NCBI RefSeq assembly: GCF_000150275.1
Contig: NW_002060949.1
Location: 2,229,836-2,293,835, forward strand
Direction of reading: 5' to 3'
DNA: 64,000 nt
Source: Trichoplax adhaerens
Taxonomy: Eukaryota > Placozoa > Uniplacotomia > Trichoplacea > Trichoplacidae
Position numbers and translations under genes: made by a program. How positions within the stretch are numbered: position 1 is the first letter of the stretch; every line of letters starts with the position of its first letter. This document shows positions 1 through 12,700 of the stretch, in pieces. Under the pieces are notes generated by a model. The model was not told the origin of the DNA, did no database searches, and was given only the letters and a program-made list of their open reading frames with translations.

Positions 1-1791
1 TTTATAAAACTAAAACTAAAATATTGTAATTTGTTGGTAAATATGGACTAACTTTGAATAGGTGAGGGTAAGAATGAATGAATGGCTTTAGTTCTGACGT
101 ATGAATAAGATAGTTAAATTTTAATTACTTTGGGAATAACATAAAAAATGATAACATAAAATAGTAACGGTAATATCATATTAATGTACTTAGTTTTTGT
201 GCAACATCAGACCTGTAAAAATATTGTTACCAATATTGTTAATGCATGAAACCGATACTAGCTAGGTGCAACTTGGCGAGAAAAGTTATAGAGTGCAGAG
301 TAAAAAATAACAGTAGTATGGGGGTGGTAACTTATAAAGTTCATGTAAAGGTGAACTAAGCTGCCTACATCTAATTTAAAAACCATCTATTGATATAGTT
401 GATGGGTGGAGGAGGAGGAGGAGGTGGAGATGAAAGATACAGAAAAAAGTGATCACCATAGATTTTGTTAGTCAACACCGCCCATTATTTTTTCCCGAGG
501 TGTTTATTTTTAACAAGAACTATTCTAATCCATCATAAACTTAGCCGCCAGTTGACAGGCGCTATAATTTAATCTGTACTTTTTGGTCAGCTAGAGTTTA
601 CGAGAATTTCATGCGACAACATTATATCGCGATATTTATTTTATGACTATCTAAAAAAACACTTAATCTACTTTGATAATAATTATTATATCTATCATCC
701 TTGAAATATCTACACTAAAAATGAAAATGGTCAATCGATCAATATCTTATTTCAGTCATGCAGACAGATAGGCAATGAAGCTTGATTATAACTTGCAAAA
801 TAATAGCAAATTGCATTCTACAGTAGCGTGCACTAGAAGGAAATACATGCAAAAGAGACATAATAACATTCTATGACTTCATAATTTTGCGTAATTACTC
901 ACGAGAACTAACTAAAAATAGATAAAGATTACAATATTTGACTCTAAGAAAGAAACATTGTTTCAACCTGGATATAACAGTAAAGAGGAAATGGACAATC
1001 TTGCTATAATATTATATCAATGAGCAATTAACTAATATATCTTTCTAACGTAATACCCTATTCTTGACTTGAAGTAAATATTGCCAATATTGTCAATTAT
1101 AGAAAAATTATTAGTATTATTGCAAATGATGACAATTTGCAGTATGGAAAAAACTCCATTTGTTATCTTACAAATTTGATATCGTATAAGTAGATTCAAT
1201 ATCAAAAAGGTATTACTATAAAAACTAGCGTAGCAATTAAAAATGTTGAAGTAGGGAAATGATTGCAACAATACAGGATGAAGGAAGGGTAAATTATTGA
1301 TTTGATATACCAAAGAATAAAATTCTCCCCCCCCCCGTATTTCAACAACAGACAATAATAAAGCAGATATTTTTATACATTGACAACTAGGTAGGTTTCG
1401 TGGTGGTCGAGATAGATGCGTTCTGTTCTCGAATATGGAGGTATCAAAAATGTGTGAAAGAGCAAAGAATAAATACATAGAAAACAAAGAGCATGACTAA
1501 AATAGAATAACTTTAAAACGAGCCGGAGGAAAGAAGGAAACCCGACTAACAATGACATGAAAACAAAAAACAAGATGTAAGATTGCATAAAAATCTCAAA
1601 ATAGATTGCAAATTTGACTCTCATTTCACAGTACAACCCTGTCATTAAATAAAATGATCAAAGATGCGGCTATGATAAGGTTACATTAATACTATGGTTT
1701 ATGAATGAAATCTCGAACAACAACACTGTATTTCAATGTTGTCCAGCAAATAAAAGATGATAGGATAATATTAGATTATACGATTACTTAC
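1..1791. other. AT-rich non-coding stretch
   Basis: No reading frame here has convincing coding character or splice context that I can tie to a family. It contains a GGA/GGT-rich triplet run near 408-430 and a 10-base C run at 1327-1336. It lies downstream of the midnolin-like gene, so further 3' exons or the 3' UTR of that gene could be hidden here. I could not identify any with confidence. Confidence 0.4.
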
Positions 1792-1854
1792 TTGTGCATC
1801 TGATAAGCAATCCAGGCTTCTTACTGGTGTTGTACTACAAGGGCTGTGCCAATT
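1792..1854 (-). CDS. Candidate internal exon, possibly of the midnolin-like gene
   Basis: On the minus strand a 63-nt open block lies between an AG acceptor (1856-1855) and a strong GTAAGT donor (1791-1786). It is phase 0 at both ends and encodes 21 residues with no stop (starting NWHSPCSTTP, ending LSDAQ). The upstream midnolin-like exon at 2991-3078 also ends in phase 0, so joining would keep frame. The residues are Ser/Pro/Thr-rich, as the linker regions of midnolin tend to be, but I see no family motif. Exon status rests on splice sites and an open frame only, and membership of the midnolin gene is inference. Confidence 0.35.
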
Positions 1855-2990
1855 CTAATCGTTTAATAAAAAAATGATCATATTAATACCATACAACTAG
1901 GTAATACGCAATTTGAATGATGACTATTAAAATTCTGCTAGTGTGAAGGTACCAAAAAGAATGAAAGCAATAGAACGCATTTATGAACTACAGCAGAAAA
2001 GGTGCAGAACGTTTTAAGCTATCATTTTGCATGACGAGTATATGATCATATCTGGTAAAGCAAGCATGCTAGCATATTGGTCATTTTATTCTAGTTGACA
2101 ACAAATTAGTGAGAGATGGGAGATTGCACTGTACCCTGGGTAGATTAATTTTATAATTAGAATGTTTTTCAATTAAGTTGAAAAAATTTAACCAAGCAGC
2201 AATATCATACTATTTTACAAAAAAAAAAGCAACAATGAAATTATAAGCATTTTCAAGAGAGCAAATTGTAATTATTGTAATTAATCTAGGAGGTTATCTC
2301 AATGTATCGGTACGTTGATTCGATCAAATTCTACGGTGTTATACTGTAGAAAGATACATTCCAATTGATGAAATAATTATAACTTACTACGGGATACAGC
2401 TTTGGTCGATCATGTTCGAATAAATGTAAAGTACAACTAGATGGTATATGAAATACTCGTATACCCAATTGAATCTACAAGACTGTACCAACATTTTACG
2501 TTCATAAAAACTACTAGCAATAATCTCTTCAACAATCAACTGTACTCCAGCAGTAGTTGCTATCAATACTACTTTGCTTCACGTAATTGTTAAGTTAGGG
2601 CACATATTCAATTTAATTTAAATGTAGAAATTATATGGAGTTGACTAAATTTAAAATGAATTCAACTCGTATTATGGCATATTATTCAAAAATGACTGAA
2701 TGAAGAATTGATAGGGAAAGAGTGAATTTCGTATACAAATCCCATCCACGTCTAGACTGACGCTCTATTTCATGGTTAACACCTTAGTTCACTATTACTA
2801 TTTACATGACAAAAATATTTGATCCACTACATCGTATATTATAGTTTCCAGGTAGCCACCGATGGCGTAGATACTTTGTTTAAATCAATTTTGTATGATT
2901 GTGTGCTAACGTACGTAAGGCAATATTTATCGGTACAAGTGCAAGAAGTCCAAAACGAATTCTTCAAATAAAAGAAACCCTCAGACTTAC

Positions 2991-3545
2991 CTTGAAACCA
3001 GTTTCTATAGTTGTTAATAACTTTATTGATGATCCAGAACCGACACCATTTGCTAACAGTAATCCTTTTGTCAGATTTCTAATTATTGTTAAGATATCGA
3101 TAGATGGGATAGATAGTTAGCTCTATGTTACAAAGTGTTAAAATGTTGATCATCCATTGAAAAAAACTTTTAAACAAGCAGTAAAGTAATAAAATGATAA
3201 AAACTGAATCTATAACATTCAATTTTCTTTTACTTTACTAGAATATTGATGATAATATAGGTTGCTGTGATATCGGGCTTACCTTTCCTTGTAGACGAGG
3301 GAGATTTTATCGATAGGCAAGCCAATGCGTGAAGCAATTCTTCCTTTTAAATCATCTACAGTTTCACGACAACTGACGTGGAATGGTAGTCGTGCTCCAG
3401 AAGTGGATAAAATAACCAGACGTATCTTTTGATTACATTTATTTTTCTTATATCTGGGTAAAGCATCTGTCGATGTAGATGAAATATCGGCTGCAGGAGT
3501 AGCAGCGCTACAACTGCTGGTTTCACTGCTTGTTGGATCAATCAT
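2991..3545 (-). CDS. MIDN: Midnolin-like protein, N-terminal ubiquitin-like domain (two exons, incomplete)
   Basis: Exon 1 is 3545-3283 and exon 2 is 3078-2991. The intron has a GTAAGC donor and an AG acceptor at 3080-3079, and the split codon restores an Arg. Residues 1-40 are Ser/Thr-rich. From about residue 41 a ubiquitin-like fold is readable: IRLVILSTSGARLPFHVSC, then ETVDDLKGRI, then DKISLVYKER, continuing in exon 2 to GVGSGSSIKLLTTIETGF. This runs parallel to the ubiquitin-like domain of animal midnolin (STTGTR...ETVEGLRKRL...GVGDGSKLTLVPTVEAG). Midnolin is a nuclear protein known to carry short-lived proteins to the proteasome without ubiquitination. The Catch domain and C-terminal helix that do this were not found, so the model is partial. 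The ATG at 3545 is the first Met, but the frame is open upstream to an AG at about 3690, so the true start may be earlier. Another ubiquitin-like family remains possible. Confidence 0.6.
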
Positions 3546-5121
3546 GTTGGTTGTAATAGTCAGGTTTAAATTTGGTTTAACAGGCTGAATTGAAGCTATC
3601 GACGTGAGGACTGGATCAATCTCTCTTGCTTTCTTTTTTGACCAACGGTAGTCGTAGTAGTAGCAGCAGCAACAACAACAACAACACTAATTATCCAGTC
3701 TGAAATGGATATTGAATTTCATACGATGTCAAAATTATTATATTATTATCAATTAAAGTGAAGGTAATTATAGCTGTTAGCAAGTCCGATCAAGTTTACA
3801 AGGTGTATGTATAAGGTAAAACTTTGCCTAACTAGTTAATATAAGCATGTCTTGAATTTAACGTATTGTAATTATACTGTATAATTAACTTAAGTTAAAA
3901 AGAAAAAAATAATAATAAATACAATTGATCAAAATTGAATTCGGCATTTTTGAAAATGAAAACTTGCACAGTATATTGTAGAAAACGATAGACCATGATA
4001 ACGATAGTAACGATTACTATTATCTTATTAGCGTACTATCGACAGTATTTCAGAGCAAAAAATTCATTTTTTTTTTTGCATGTTTTAATAACAAGATGAT
4101 CGGCGGCTGTAGCCTGATTATCAATTTCGTTAGCCAATATTACCTTGTATACTACTATCAATGATACCTAGATAAGATTATCGTACAAACTCGATATACA
4201 ATACACGTTATCAGCAATCGATAAACAGCACATACGATAAAGGATGTCAATTTGTATCTACCTATGAGTCATCACCACACCGATTTGTAACTTTTAATGC
4301 GATATCGTGTTCTAGTAGATTACGAGATTATTTATAGTATTTAAAATTCTAGACAATAATAGCATTATTTTTCATTTATTTTTTTTTTATTTTTTGGGGG
4401 GTAAAGGGCTATCCATTTGACTGGAGTAAAGTATTGTACACATACTGTATATTAACATCATAGTAAGATATTTGTCTAAGCGATGGTTTTGAAGTCAAGA
4501 TCGATGATCAATCTATTTACCCTGTCCGTCTACTTTGTGAATAGTTGTCTGTAGATAGGGCGTCTAGGCGATGGAATGGGTTCGTTATTATTTTGCAAGC
4601 TATTGGTAAAATTGAGCTATGCTGTCAATACCATCCAAGACGCCTTTAGTAAAGCATTGACAACATCGGCACCTTGTAAGTGTTATTTTGCAAGATACGC
4701 TGCCTGGATGCAATTTTAAAGTAAAATCATGACCGTAGGCGTAGATGTACGCCAGAATTGAAATAAATAAATAATTGGTTAGTAACTATACTGTACTACT
4801 GTCTAGAGTAGATGCACTTTGGATGCATTCATTTCATTTGATGCTTTTATTATGTGTTGATGGAATGAATGGCAGGCCAACTACCATGTTTACGCCCTAC
4901 AATAGAAAATTCGTGCATCCGTAGGCTTGTCTATGACATCAAGATCCGGCATTTGGAGATGATAGTAAAATGTAGCGTAAAAAGGTGTGGGCGAGAGTAA
5001 GTGATGACTTGATACAGTACCACTACTGTAGTCATTAGGCTAGAGTTTGTGGTATGCAGTAGGACTGCAACTGGCATTCTAGTCTAGACAGAGAAGAGAC
5101 TGATGATGATGGCCGATAGTA
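3546..5121. other. Intergenic or 5' non-coding region of the midnolin-like gene
   Basis: Near 3645-3690 there is a triplet-rich run (GTA/GCA/CAA repeats) that on the minus strand forms an open frame leading into the midnolin-like ATG. It could be 5' UTR or an extra coding stretch. From about 4.5 kb rightward the base composition becomes visibly less AT-rich. No recognisable protein was found. Confidence 0.35.
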
Positions 5122-6152
5122 TCACAGTAACTGGGATAACGCGATAGTCAGAAGTAGAGTAGAGTAGTCTCTCTTTTCTCCATACAGTACAGGATTAGTA
5201 GAGAGAGTAGAGACCAAAGGATCTCTTGTGTACAGTGCGATACCACCGTGTTGTTGTGTAAGATGAGAAATACAATTTTTACTCGACTGTTGTTATTAAG
5301 TTAATAACATGATAATTACTGACAGTTTCAAAAAATTTAAACTATCATCACTAAAGATACGTTGCACGTCAAGCAATACACAAGTTCTGTAACAAACCTG
5401 CTAGGTTGGACGTACAGTTAACTACAACACACTCGTCGATGTACAGTATAAATAATAATAATAATGAATGATATCAATCAATAAATTAGGGAAAGAGAAC
5501 TGCAAAAAATGATGAAGTTCAAAATAAATAGGATATCACCATGATCATCGTTATTATCGCCTACAGTATGTACTGTATGTACAAAATCATTCTGCATTGA
5601 GCTACTATCAAGTGGTAGACGTAATTGAATCGATTCTACTCGTCTACATTCATATACATAGACAACTGCATCCAATGGCAGAAGAGTACGATCCAATGGA
5701 AATGAAATTTGCCTATCAAGCTAATACTCCACTCATCCTATCATATAGTACATTATAAAGAAATAGTTGTTGGGATCCTACTTTCAGTAGTCAACAATAC
5801 TCAAATAGAATTGACCGATAGCATTCATTTTCGTCTTGGAAAATAATAATATAACGAATACGTTGTTGTATACCTGGTCAAATGATGAAGTCACTTGTAC
5901 CAAATGCTGTGTGTAATCGACGGTAGTGCCAAGGCAGCGGTAGAACAGAAAATGAGATCGAATTAGTGCACCCAATAGAGGCTGTCAAAGTCAACTAAGC
6001 CCACTTTAGTACTGCACTTTCTTGATGTTCCTATCTTGAATCTGAACTGGTTCTTATGCGATGATGTACTTACAGTGTACGTAGAATGTATTGGAACAAT
6101 TCTTGTTGCTGTCGGTCGATCGATCGATGTTTTGAACAAGGGAGGGCTTGTA
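5122..6152 (-). CDS. Candidate multi-exon gene of unknown function
   Basis: Four exon-like blocks follow one another on the minus strand. Block A, 6152-6074, ends at a GTAAGT donor. Block B, 5981-5874, 36 codons, is phase 0 at both ends. Block C, 5720-5540, starts in phase 0 and ends in phase 1. Block D, 5286-5122, 54 codons plus TGA, starts in phase 0. A 26-nt block at 5386-5361 would repair the phase between C and D, but its donor is weak. A-B-C join in frame and read as a normal-looking protein (for example PLLGALIRSHFLFYRCLG in B and LDAVVYVYECRRVESIQL in C). Composition is less AT-rich than the flanks. The first exon is not identified. A promoter-like patch lies about 500 bp upstream. 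I do not recognise the family. The chain may be wrong in part, or these may be 5' exons of the next gene. Confidence 0.33.
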
Positions 6153-6523
6153 CTAATTAATTAATTAATTAATAAGGTGGAGAAATGAAAGTCTAGCAAT
6201 CGATAACTGGTTTGGATGAATTAATTTTCGAAATCAAACGATAGCAATCAATGTAGGACTTGAAGCGATGGGTCAAAATTGGTTTAGTTCCGATTTTGTT
6301 GCTCCTAGTAGTATTTTGTCTCCAAAGTAATGGAGCCATCCGATTGTAAACATACATATTTATATCTGCTGCAGCCGATGGTAGTTACTATATACCCATG
6401 GCATCTATTGTTGACTGAATAAGCAACAAAACACCTACTCCCTTGACGATTGTTCATACTAATGTATTGTATAGATTACCGACAAACAAGCAACAATAGT
6501 CAACAACGACTAAAAGTAACTTT

Positions 6524-6609
6524 GGTACTGTACAGTACAGTACAAATTACTGTACAATGCAAGCAATCAGTTGGGCCCGACTGTGCTGTACAGTACAGTG
6601 TACTGTACT
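6524..6609. repeat. TACTGTA/TACAGTA palindrome cluster
   Basis: Overlapping self-complementary words (TACTGTAC, GTACAGTA, TGTACA) recur through this stretch and again at 7987-8078, 8203-8232, 39941-39961, 40413-40570 and 56757-56818. Each word is the reverse complement of its neighbour, so the tracts can fold back on themselves. They concentrate in the less AT-rich patches close to gene 5' ends. Function is unknown. Confidence 0.6.
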
Positions 6610-6639
6610 ACAAGCGAGCGACGGATCCTTTCGTTGACG

Positions 6640-6690
6640 CGTCCTGGGCGGTGGCACGTGCCGATTGACGTAATGACGTAATTACTGAAA
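6640..6690. promoter_or_regulatory. Promoter-like patch: palindromic E-box and two CRE-like sites
   Basis: GGCACGTGCC, a perfect 10-bp palindrome around an E-box CACGTG, sits at 6653-6662. Two TGACGTAA sites follow directly at 6666-6673 and 6674-6681. E-boxes bind bHLH-ZIP factors and TGACGTAA binds CREB/ATF bZIP factors in animals. The dense grouping suggests a promoter or enhancer, most naturally for the minus-strand genes to its left. No transcription start can be seen directly. Confidence 0.4.
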
Positions 6691-9581
6691 TTGAAAACTT
6701 AATTACAATCATGATAATGAAAACGTAAACCGATTGATTGTAGCCAGGCTGTTTACTACCCACTTGAGGTATTATGAAATGCGTTGGTGGCATCAGTAGA
6801 GCATAGTATCGACGTCAAGGAAATGCAATACATAACACTCAGCCAAGCAGACAATAAACGGGCAAAAATAGGAATCAATTCAAATTACAATGATGAAAGA
6901 GATTTACCATTTTTTTCTAAGTTCAATGAATGAACGATAGCAAGAGCAATGAAGCAAATAAAAAGAGAATCAACATGAACAAAGCTCCATCATTTGACGA
7001 TACAATTCGTTATCATTACATAGTCAATACTTTTTTCCTGAGACTGAAAGCAGTCAAATCAATCAATGACTTTTCCTAGTAGCGTGTGTACGTAGTAGGT
7101 ATTAGCCTGCAGGGGCTACTGATCCAATGTCATCATTCCCCCCACCCCAGCCGATTGACGTCCTAAGGATGATGCATATGGTACAATTCAACTACTGTAT
7201 CGCTTCTTCTTTCAATCAATCAACAGAATTGCATTTTTCCCTTAATTCTATTCTCAACGCCCAAGACGTAGACCTAATTGACTATAAGTAGACCACTTCA
7301 TGGACTGTTTTATCCGCCTTCTAGCCTACTGCTTCCCCTTTATCAGCAACAGTTTATCAAAGAAAGAAATCAATGAGCCCAATAGTAGACTACCATTATC
7401 CACAATACGCCAAAATATCACCATCGCACTATTCTAGTAGACTATTCTAATCCATCAACTGACTAATTGTATATTCCACTTTCCGTGATAACCATCACCC
7501 TTGAACTCTACTCATACTTCTATTTCCCGACATGGATTTATTATTTTTTTCTTCTTCTTCTTTGCTTGTTGTAACATCATAGCAATCAGCATGAGTTACT
7601 CTCTTCAAATTACTGTCTATCATAGTTTACAGGTCCGGTCACTAGGGATCGTGTGATGACAATATACGCCATAATTAGAAAATTTCTTTCATTGTCTTTT
7701 TTTACAGTTTAGTCAACTCAATGCACCTTGTGTTATCAAGGTATCCAAGAAAAAAATACTCTGTGGTTAGGGAAAGTATAGAAGATTCTGATAGGTAAAC
7801 AGCTAAAGCGTCATGATGCTTGATACGGTACAATACTGTCAACAGCCATAAAACTGTCCTCCTTCAAACCTTGGTCTATCCCTATCATACGGAGGAAATA
7901 GAATAAAGACTACGGTCGTTATACGGAGGACTTTTGAAGAAAAAAAACTTTTCTCTTTCTATTTACAGTATAAGTCCCCCTGCCTTTACTGTACAGTACA
8001 GTATTCGGCAGTATCCATACTCTACAGTACTGTATTGTACTGTACTTTCAGTTTTGCAGTACAGTACTGTACAGTTTGTCCCAATCCCGAAAAACTTTGA
8101 AAATAAAACAATGAAATTTCTGTCGATTTTCAATAAAATACAGTACAAGTCAATCGATAGAGGAAGAGTTAAATTACAAGAATCCGTTGACAGAATTTGT
8201 ATAATGTACAGTCTACATACTGTACTGTACACTATGACAGTAGAGCAGAGGTTTTCTTCTCGTGAAACATGTCTGTGAAGTATGCAGCGTGCGCGTCCAA
8301 TTCGTATCGTGATTGTTCAATCGATTCGTGATTCGCTATAACTAAATGGATCTTTCTGCCGTGAATGAACTAAACTATGATATGAACTTGCATTTCATTT
8401 AGTGCAATCGAACGCTACAGCACCGTGCTACACAGCAGTGCTCAGAGTAGATCTATGTGTACGTTTTTCTGCCTAGATGTTGTAGCTCCGCTGGAAGTAA
8501 AAATGCATCAGCACATAAATAGCTATCGCCAATCAAAACAGTAATGAAGAATTCACTGATGACACTTTTTACAAATCGATCAACAACTAACTTTTTATGC
8601 TGTAATTCTTTTATCAACATCCATGCAGTAATAAACTCTACAGTACAGTATTTGTCTCCATACAATATTATTGATGAAATTGTAAAAAAATGAATAGAAC
8701 CTCACTACTGAATCCATAACGACAGTGGACAGGATAATAATTACTGCATAGCCTCCCAATTTGTGATTAGTGATTACTTTGACTCTGTATCATTAATTAG
8801 TATAATTTGCGATTTAAAAACACAGAAATTAATTATTGATTTACCAAAAGTGGATACTGATATCCGAGTTCACTGCACATTGCAGTGATTGAACTTATTT
8901 TTGTTCTTATTGAAAGCTTCTAATTGTCGCATGTCGATCATGGACCTCATCTCTTAAGTTAATGAGTAGCAAAAGTTTAGACAGCTTAGTGAGCTCGTTC
9001 AACTAATATACAGTACAACACTGGTTAATAGAGTTACATACGTGTAATTTTAACTTTCCTTCCAACCAATGGTCATCGCACTGTTTTACATTTTATACCG
9101 CTGTATTACCGAGCAAAAGCAATCTACGCAGTAAATCGGGAACCCATATTACTGAGAATACCTTCAAGTTTGTGATATATTTTTACATGAAAGGCAAATA
9201 TAGCAATACCAGTGATTATCTTTCGGTTTAATGATAGCTTAATAACGTCACAAACTCATTATACAATGTTGATCTATACTATTATATCCCTATTCTTGCT
9301 ATTCTAGGTGTTAGTAGAGCAACGTATTGCCAAACAGGTCAATTTTTTTTAACTTGCTTAGATGGAAAATGACTAGACCTATAGCAATTTACGTTTCCTG
9401 TAATAAGGTCGGAATTTAATTGATTTCCAATTCGCCTAATGCAAATCATATTGATTTAGTAAAATGAAACAACACTATAAAAATAGCAAATATACGTAAT
9501 ATTCTATCTCTTGATGAGATAAATGATTAGCATGCCAAATGGTCGAGATAGCGGAGGTTACTATTTTTAATTCCATTATAG
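6691..9581. other. Intergenic region
   Basis: The first half is less AT-rich and carries the second large palindrome cluster (7987-8078, echoed at 8203-8232). Reading frames of 89-114 residues across 7934-8278 arise from that palindromic repeat on both strands, and I do not take them as genes. From about 8.7 kb the DNA becomes plainly AT-rich with no support for coding. Confidence 0.4.
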
Positions 9582-9739
9582 ATACTCGTTCCTCCTCCAC
9601 TCTACTTTGTCATGACGACGCTATCAATACACGTTCAACAACTCCATGTCTACGGTACGATGTAATGGATCGTGTCAGTAAAATAATAAAAATTTATAGA
9701 GATCAGATCTATTACTATCCCAAACTCGATGTCTCAATG
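9582..9739 (+). CDS. Candidate isolated exon, unknown protein
   Basis: An open 158-nt block lies between a pyrimidine-rich AG acceptor (9580-9581) and a good GTAGGT donor (9740). It starts with two bases of a split codon and ends in phase 0. The 52 codons are less AT-biased than the surroundings and give a plausible peptide (for example SKIIKIYRDQIYYYPKLDVS near the end). No partner exon with matching phase was recognised, and I do not know the family. It may be a chance open block. Confidence 0.25.
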
Positions 9740-12700
9740 GTAGGTCAAAGGCTTGTTTTTGATCTAGTGTGCAAATAACTTGCACATGTGAGTAATACGT
9801 AGCAATCATTCATTGGCCAGTGGCATCAAAACAGAATAATTATGTATATTAGACTAGTAGATGGACATGGACGGTGATATTTGTATTTTTGTGTCTTTGA
9901 ATAAGAGAAAGTGTGGACGTGTCCAACTGTCTATTACGCAATGAATATCTTGAAATAACAAGAAGTAACTACGTCATATAGGATATTTCACTTAATTTAT
10001 ACTGTATCCCTACAGCAATTAGCTAAACGAAGCAACATGAGATCATCCATTCTTTGGTGATACTGTATCTTTCAATCTTATAGAGCGCTATCGACCTAAA
10101 GAAATACTAGATATGCAGCATATGTAAAGCAAACACGTATATAGAATGTTGCATATTGATATACACAGAGTGATAGAAAGTTAATTTCAGTGCAAAATAG
10201 CCTAAAAACGATGCCAAGCTTTTTAAAAATAATAATATTGTGGGCGTCTTTACTGCTGACAAAGGAATAATTACAAAATTTACATTATAAATATAGCTAA
10301 GGCTTGGTACAAATGTGCTCTTATCATGTATGTTTTGTATAGGTTAAGAGAATACTTAAAAATGTATATATACAACAGTCGCATCAATGAATGAATAGCA
10401 AACAGTACTGTAGCATAGAATTGTAAATCATCAATTAATGGTCAAGATGAATATATCAAATCGTTTATCATTCTACTATATTCTACTGGTAGATACGCGT
10501 ATAAGAGGAAATATATCCTGTGATCAATAATGGTAACAAGACGCTGGAAATGACATCATATGCATCGAACTTGGTGCATTTGACATATGTATAACTTACA
10601 GTGGAATAATAACGCAAAACGAGCAGATCGCGTCAATAATAACATGAAAGAAGCTACTACCATGCCAAAAATAGGAACTAAAAATAATATACACAAGCAT
10701 GACTATAAATAAGTCAAGTCAAGGATATCATTACTATGCAAAGTTGCTTACTGTTAGTAAAATACCTATCTTAGTTGGTCCTAGCTGTCAAGATGATACG
10801 AATAAGAAACGCTGAGATCAGTTGAGCAATGATGCTTGCAAACCGACGACGTAGTAATTTTATACTCAAATCTAAGAATTGGCTATTACTATTATTATTA
10901 TATTATTATCAAACCATACAATGTAAATGAAGATAATGTACTACCTTAATGTTACGTAAAATATAATAGCTACAATAACGCACATTAATATATCTTTCTT
11001 TACTTGAAAAAATTTGCCTTTATTAGAAAAAGAAATTAAGAAGAAAATGGGATAAATTTCAACTGAGAGAAAATAAAAAAGTCAATCGTGTCTAACAATA
11101 GACAGATTGTCATCAACAAAATTAAAAGTTATAGCTGCAGTCTTCTATCAGAGAAATAAATAATATGCAAAACAAAGCTATTTCAATAGTACTACGTCGA
11201 TGTAGACGTAATATAACCATTGTTATTTCTAATTAAGAGAGGAGTAAGTGAAGATAGCGTTTCTAATTAAGGATAACAAATATGATAAGTCTACCGTACA
11301 TATTTGAATTCATTATTATCAATTACATCTGTTAAGAGTATGTGCTGATCACACAGAACGATCTATTTGCTACAGTACTATATACGATAAAGTTAAAATG
11401 CTACTACCCTCACCATTCTTGTAATCATCAATTAATTTATTTTTATAGCAGTTTCTGTCAATATTGAAGGTATTATCCAGATATTATAAATTAATGGCTT
11501 GATTGCAGTTGTAGGATACTACTAGCTAAGACAATGAATACTGAGAAGAAAGAAATATCGATAATAACAGTACTTGAGAGAGAAAAATCAAAAGAATTTA
11601 AAATCACTGTGGAAGTAAATCATCTGAGTCCATCTATCTTGCTTGCCGGAAAATACCGTCATTTTTTTAGCATTGCTGATAATGATAGGATGCTTATTCA
11701 ATTGTTAAATAAAACGAAGGTATTGATTTGAATTGATGCTATGGCTAGAGCCGAATATTACAACAGGATAGTATTTTATCAGTTAGTTATATTTCAGAAC
11801 TAAAGATGCACAGTTGACGATAATTTTGCTACCATGGTGATAATCGTCAAAACAATAACCAGTAAAACTAGATAGAATATCCAATATTTAAGTCTAAACA
11901 TATACTGTGTAGCGTATAAATATACAAACACACGTATATGTAGATAAATCTATTTTACTTTTACAGTAATTTAATTTGCTATTGTAGCTTTCTTATTCTA
12001 TTGATTTTTATGCAATCGACATCTATAAAATAATGCGGCAGTTTCTCCTTCCTAATAAAAAATAATTTGAATTTTTTTGTTTTTCAGTTCATTTATTACG
12101 TTGTTATTGCGGTAAATAGATCAAAATTGATTTTGATCATAAGATCTTGTCTATTTTTAAAAGCATATTAAGGCTAAAAAGTAAAATATCATGACTACAC
12201 CTCTCTATACTCAATATAATATCGATTTATTGCTGTAGCACTATCTTGATAAAGTCTCTAACCATATTCTAAAGCAAGACCACGAAAGTGAAAGTGAATA
12301 TAATAATAATCCATTATCCTTCGATTGAACCAGGGGAAATAGTGAATAGTACGTATGATGTAAAGATACATGATATGAAGTATCGCACAATCATTTACTC
12401 GACTATTGGATATTAGCAATAGTCTATTTTAATTAAATGATACAATCAACGATATTCATATTCAGAGAAAAATGATTCATTAATTCTTTCACAATAAATA
12501 GATTGACTAGTTATAAAAAAATTCGTCCGGTGACGTTAATATGGATTACAATAATACAATCATTTATTGTTATGATAAAAGTTGGACAATAATGAATTAT
12601 TATAATCATATCATAATCGCAACGACATTGTATTTAGTACATGTTACCAGTTTCTATTAGGTCATTAAATTATTAAGGGCTAACTGATCATATGTTTTCT

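Noticed and set aside
7934-8278. 114-residue plus-strand and 89-residue minus-strand open frames
   Set aside because: Both run over the TACTGTA palindrome cluster. The repeated words lack stops in several frames, so openness is a repeat artefact.
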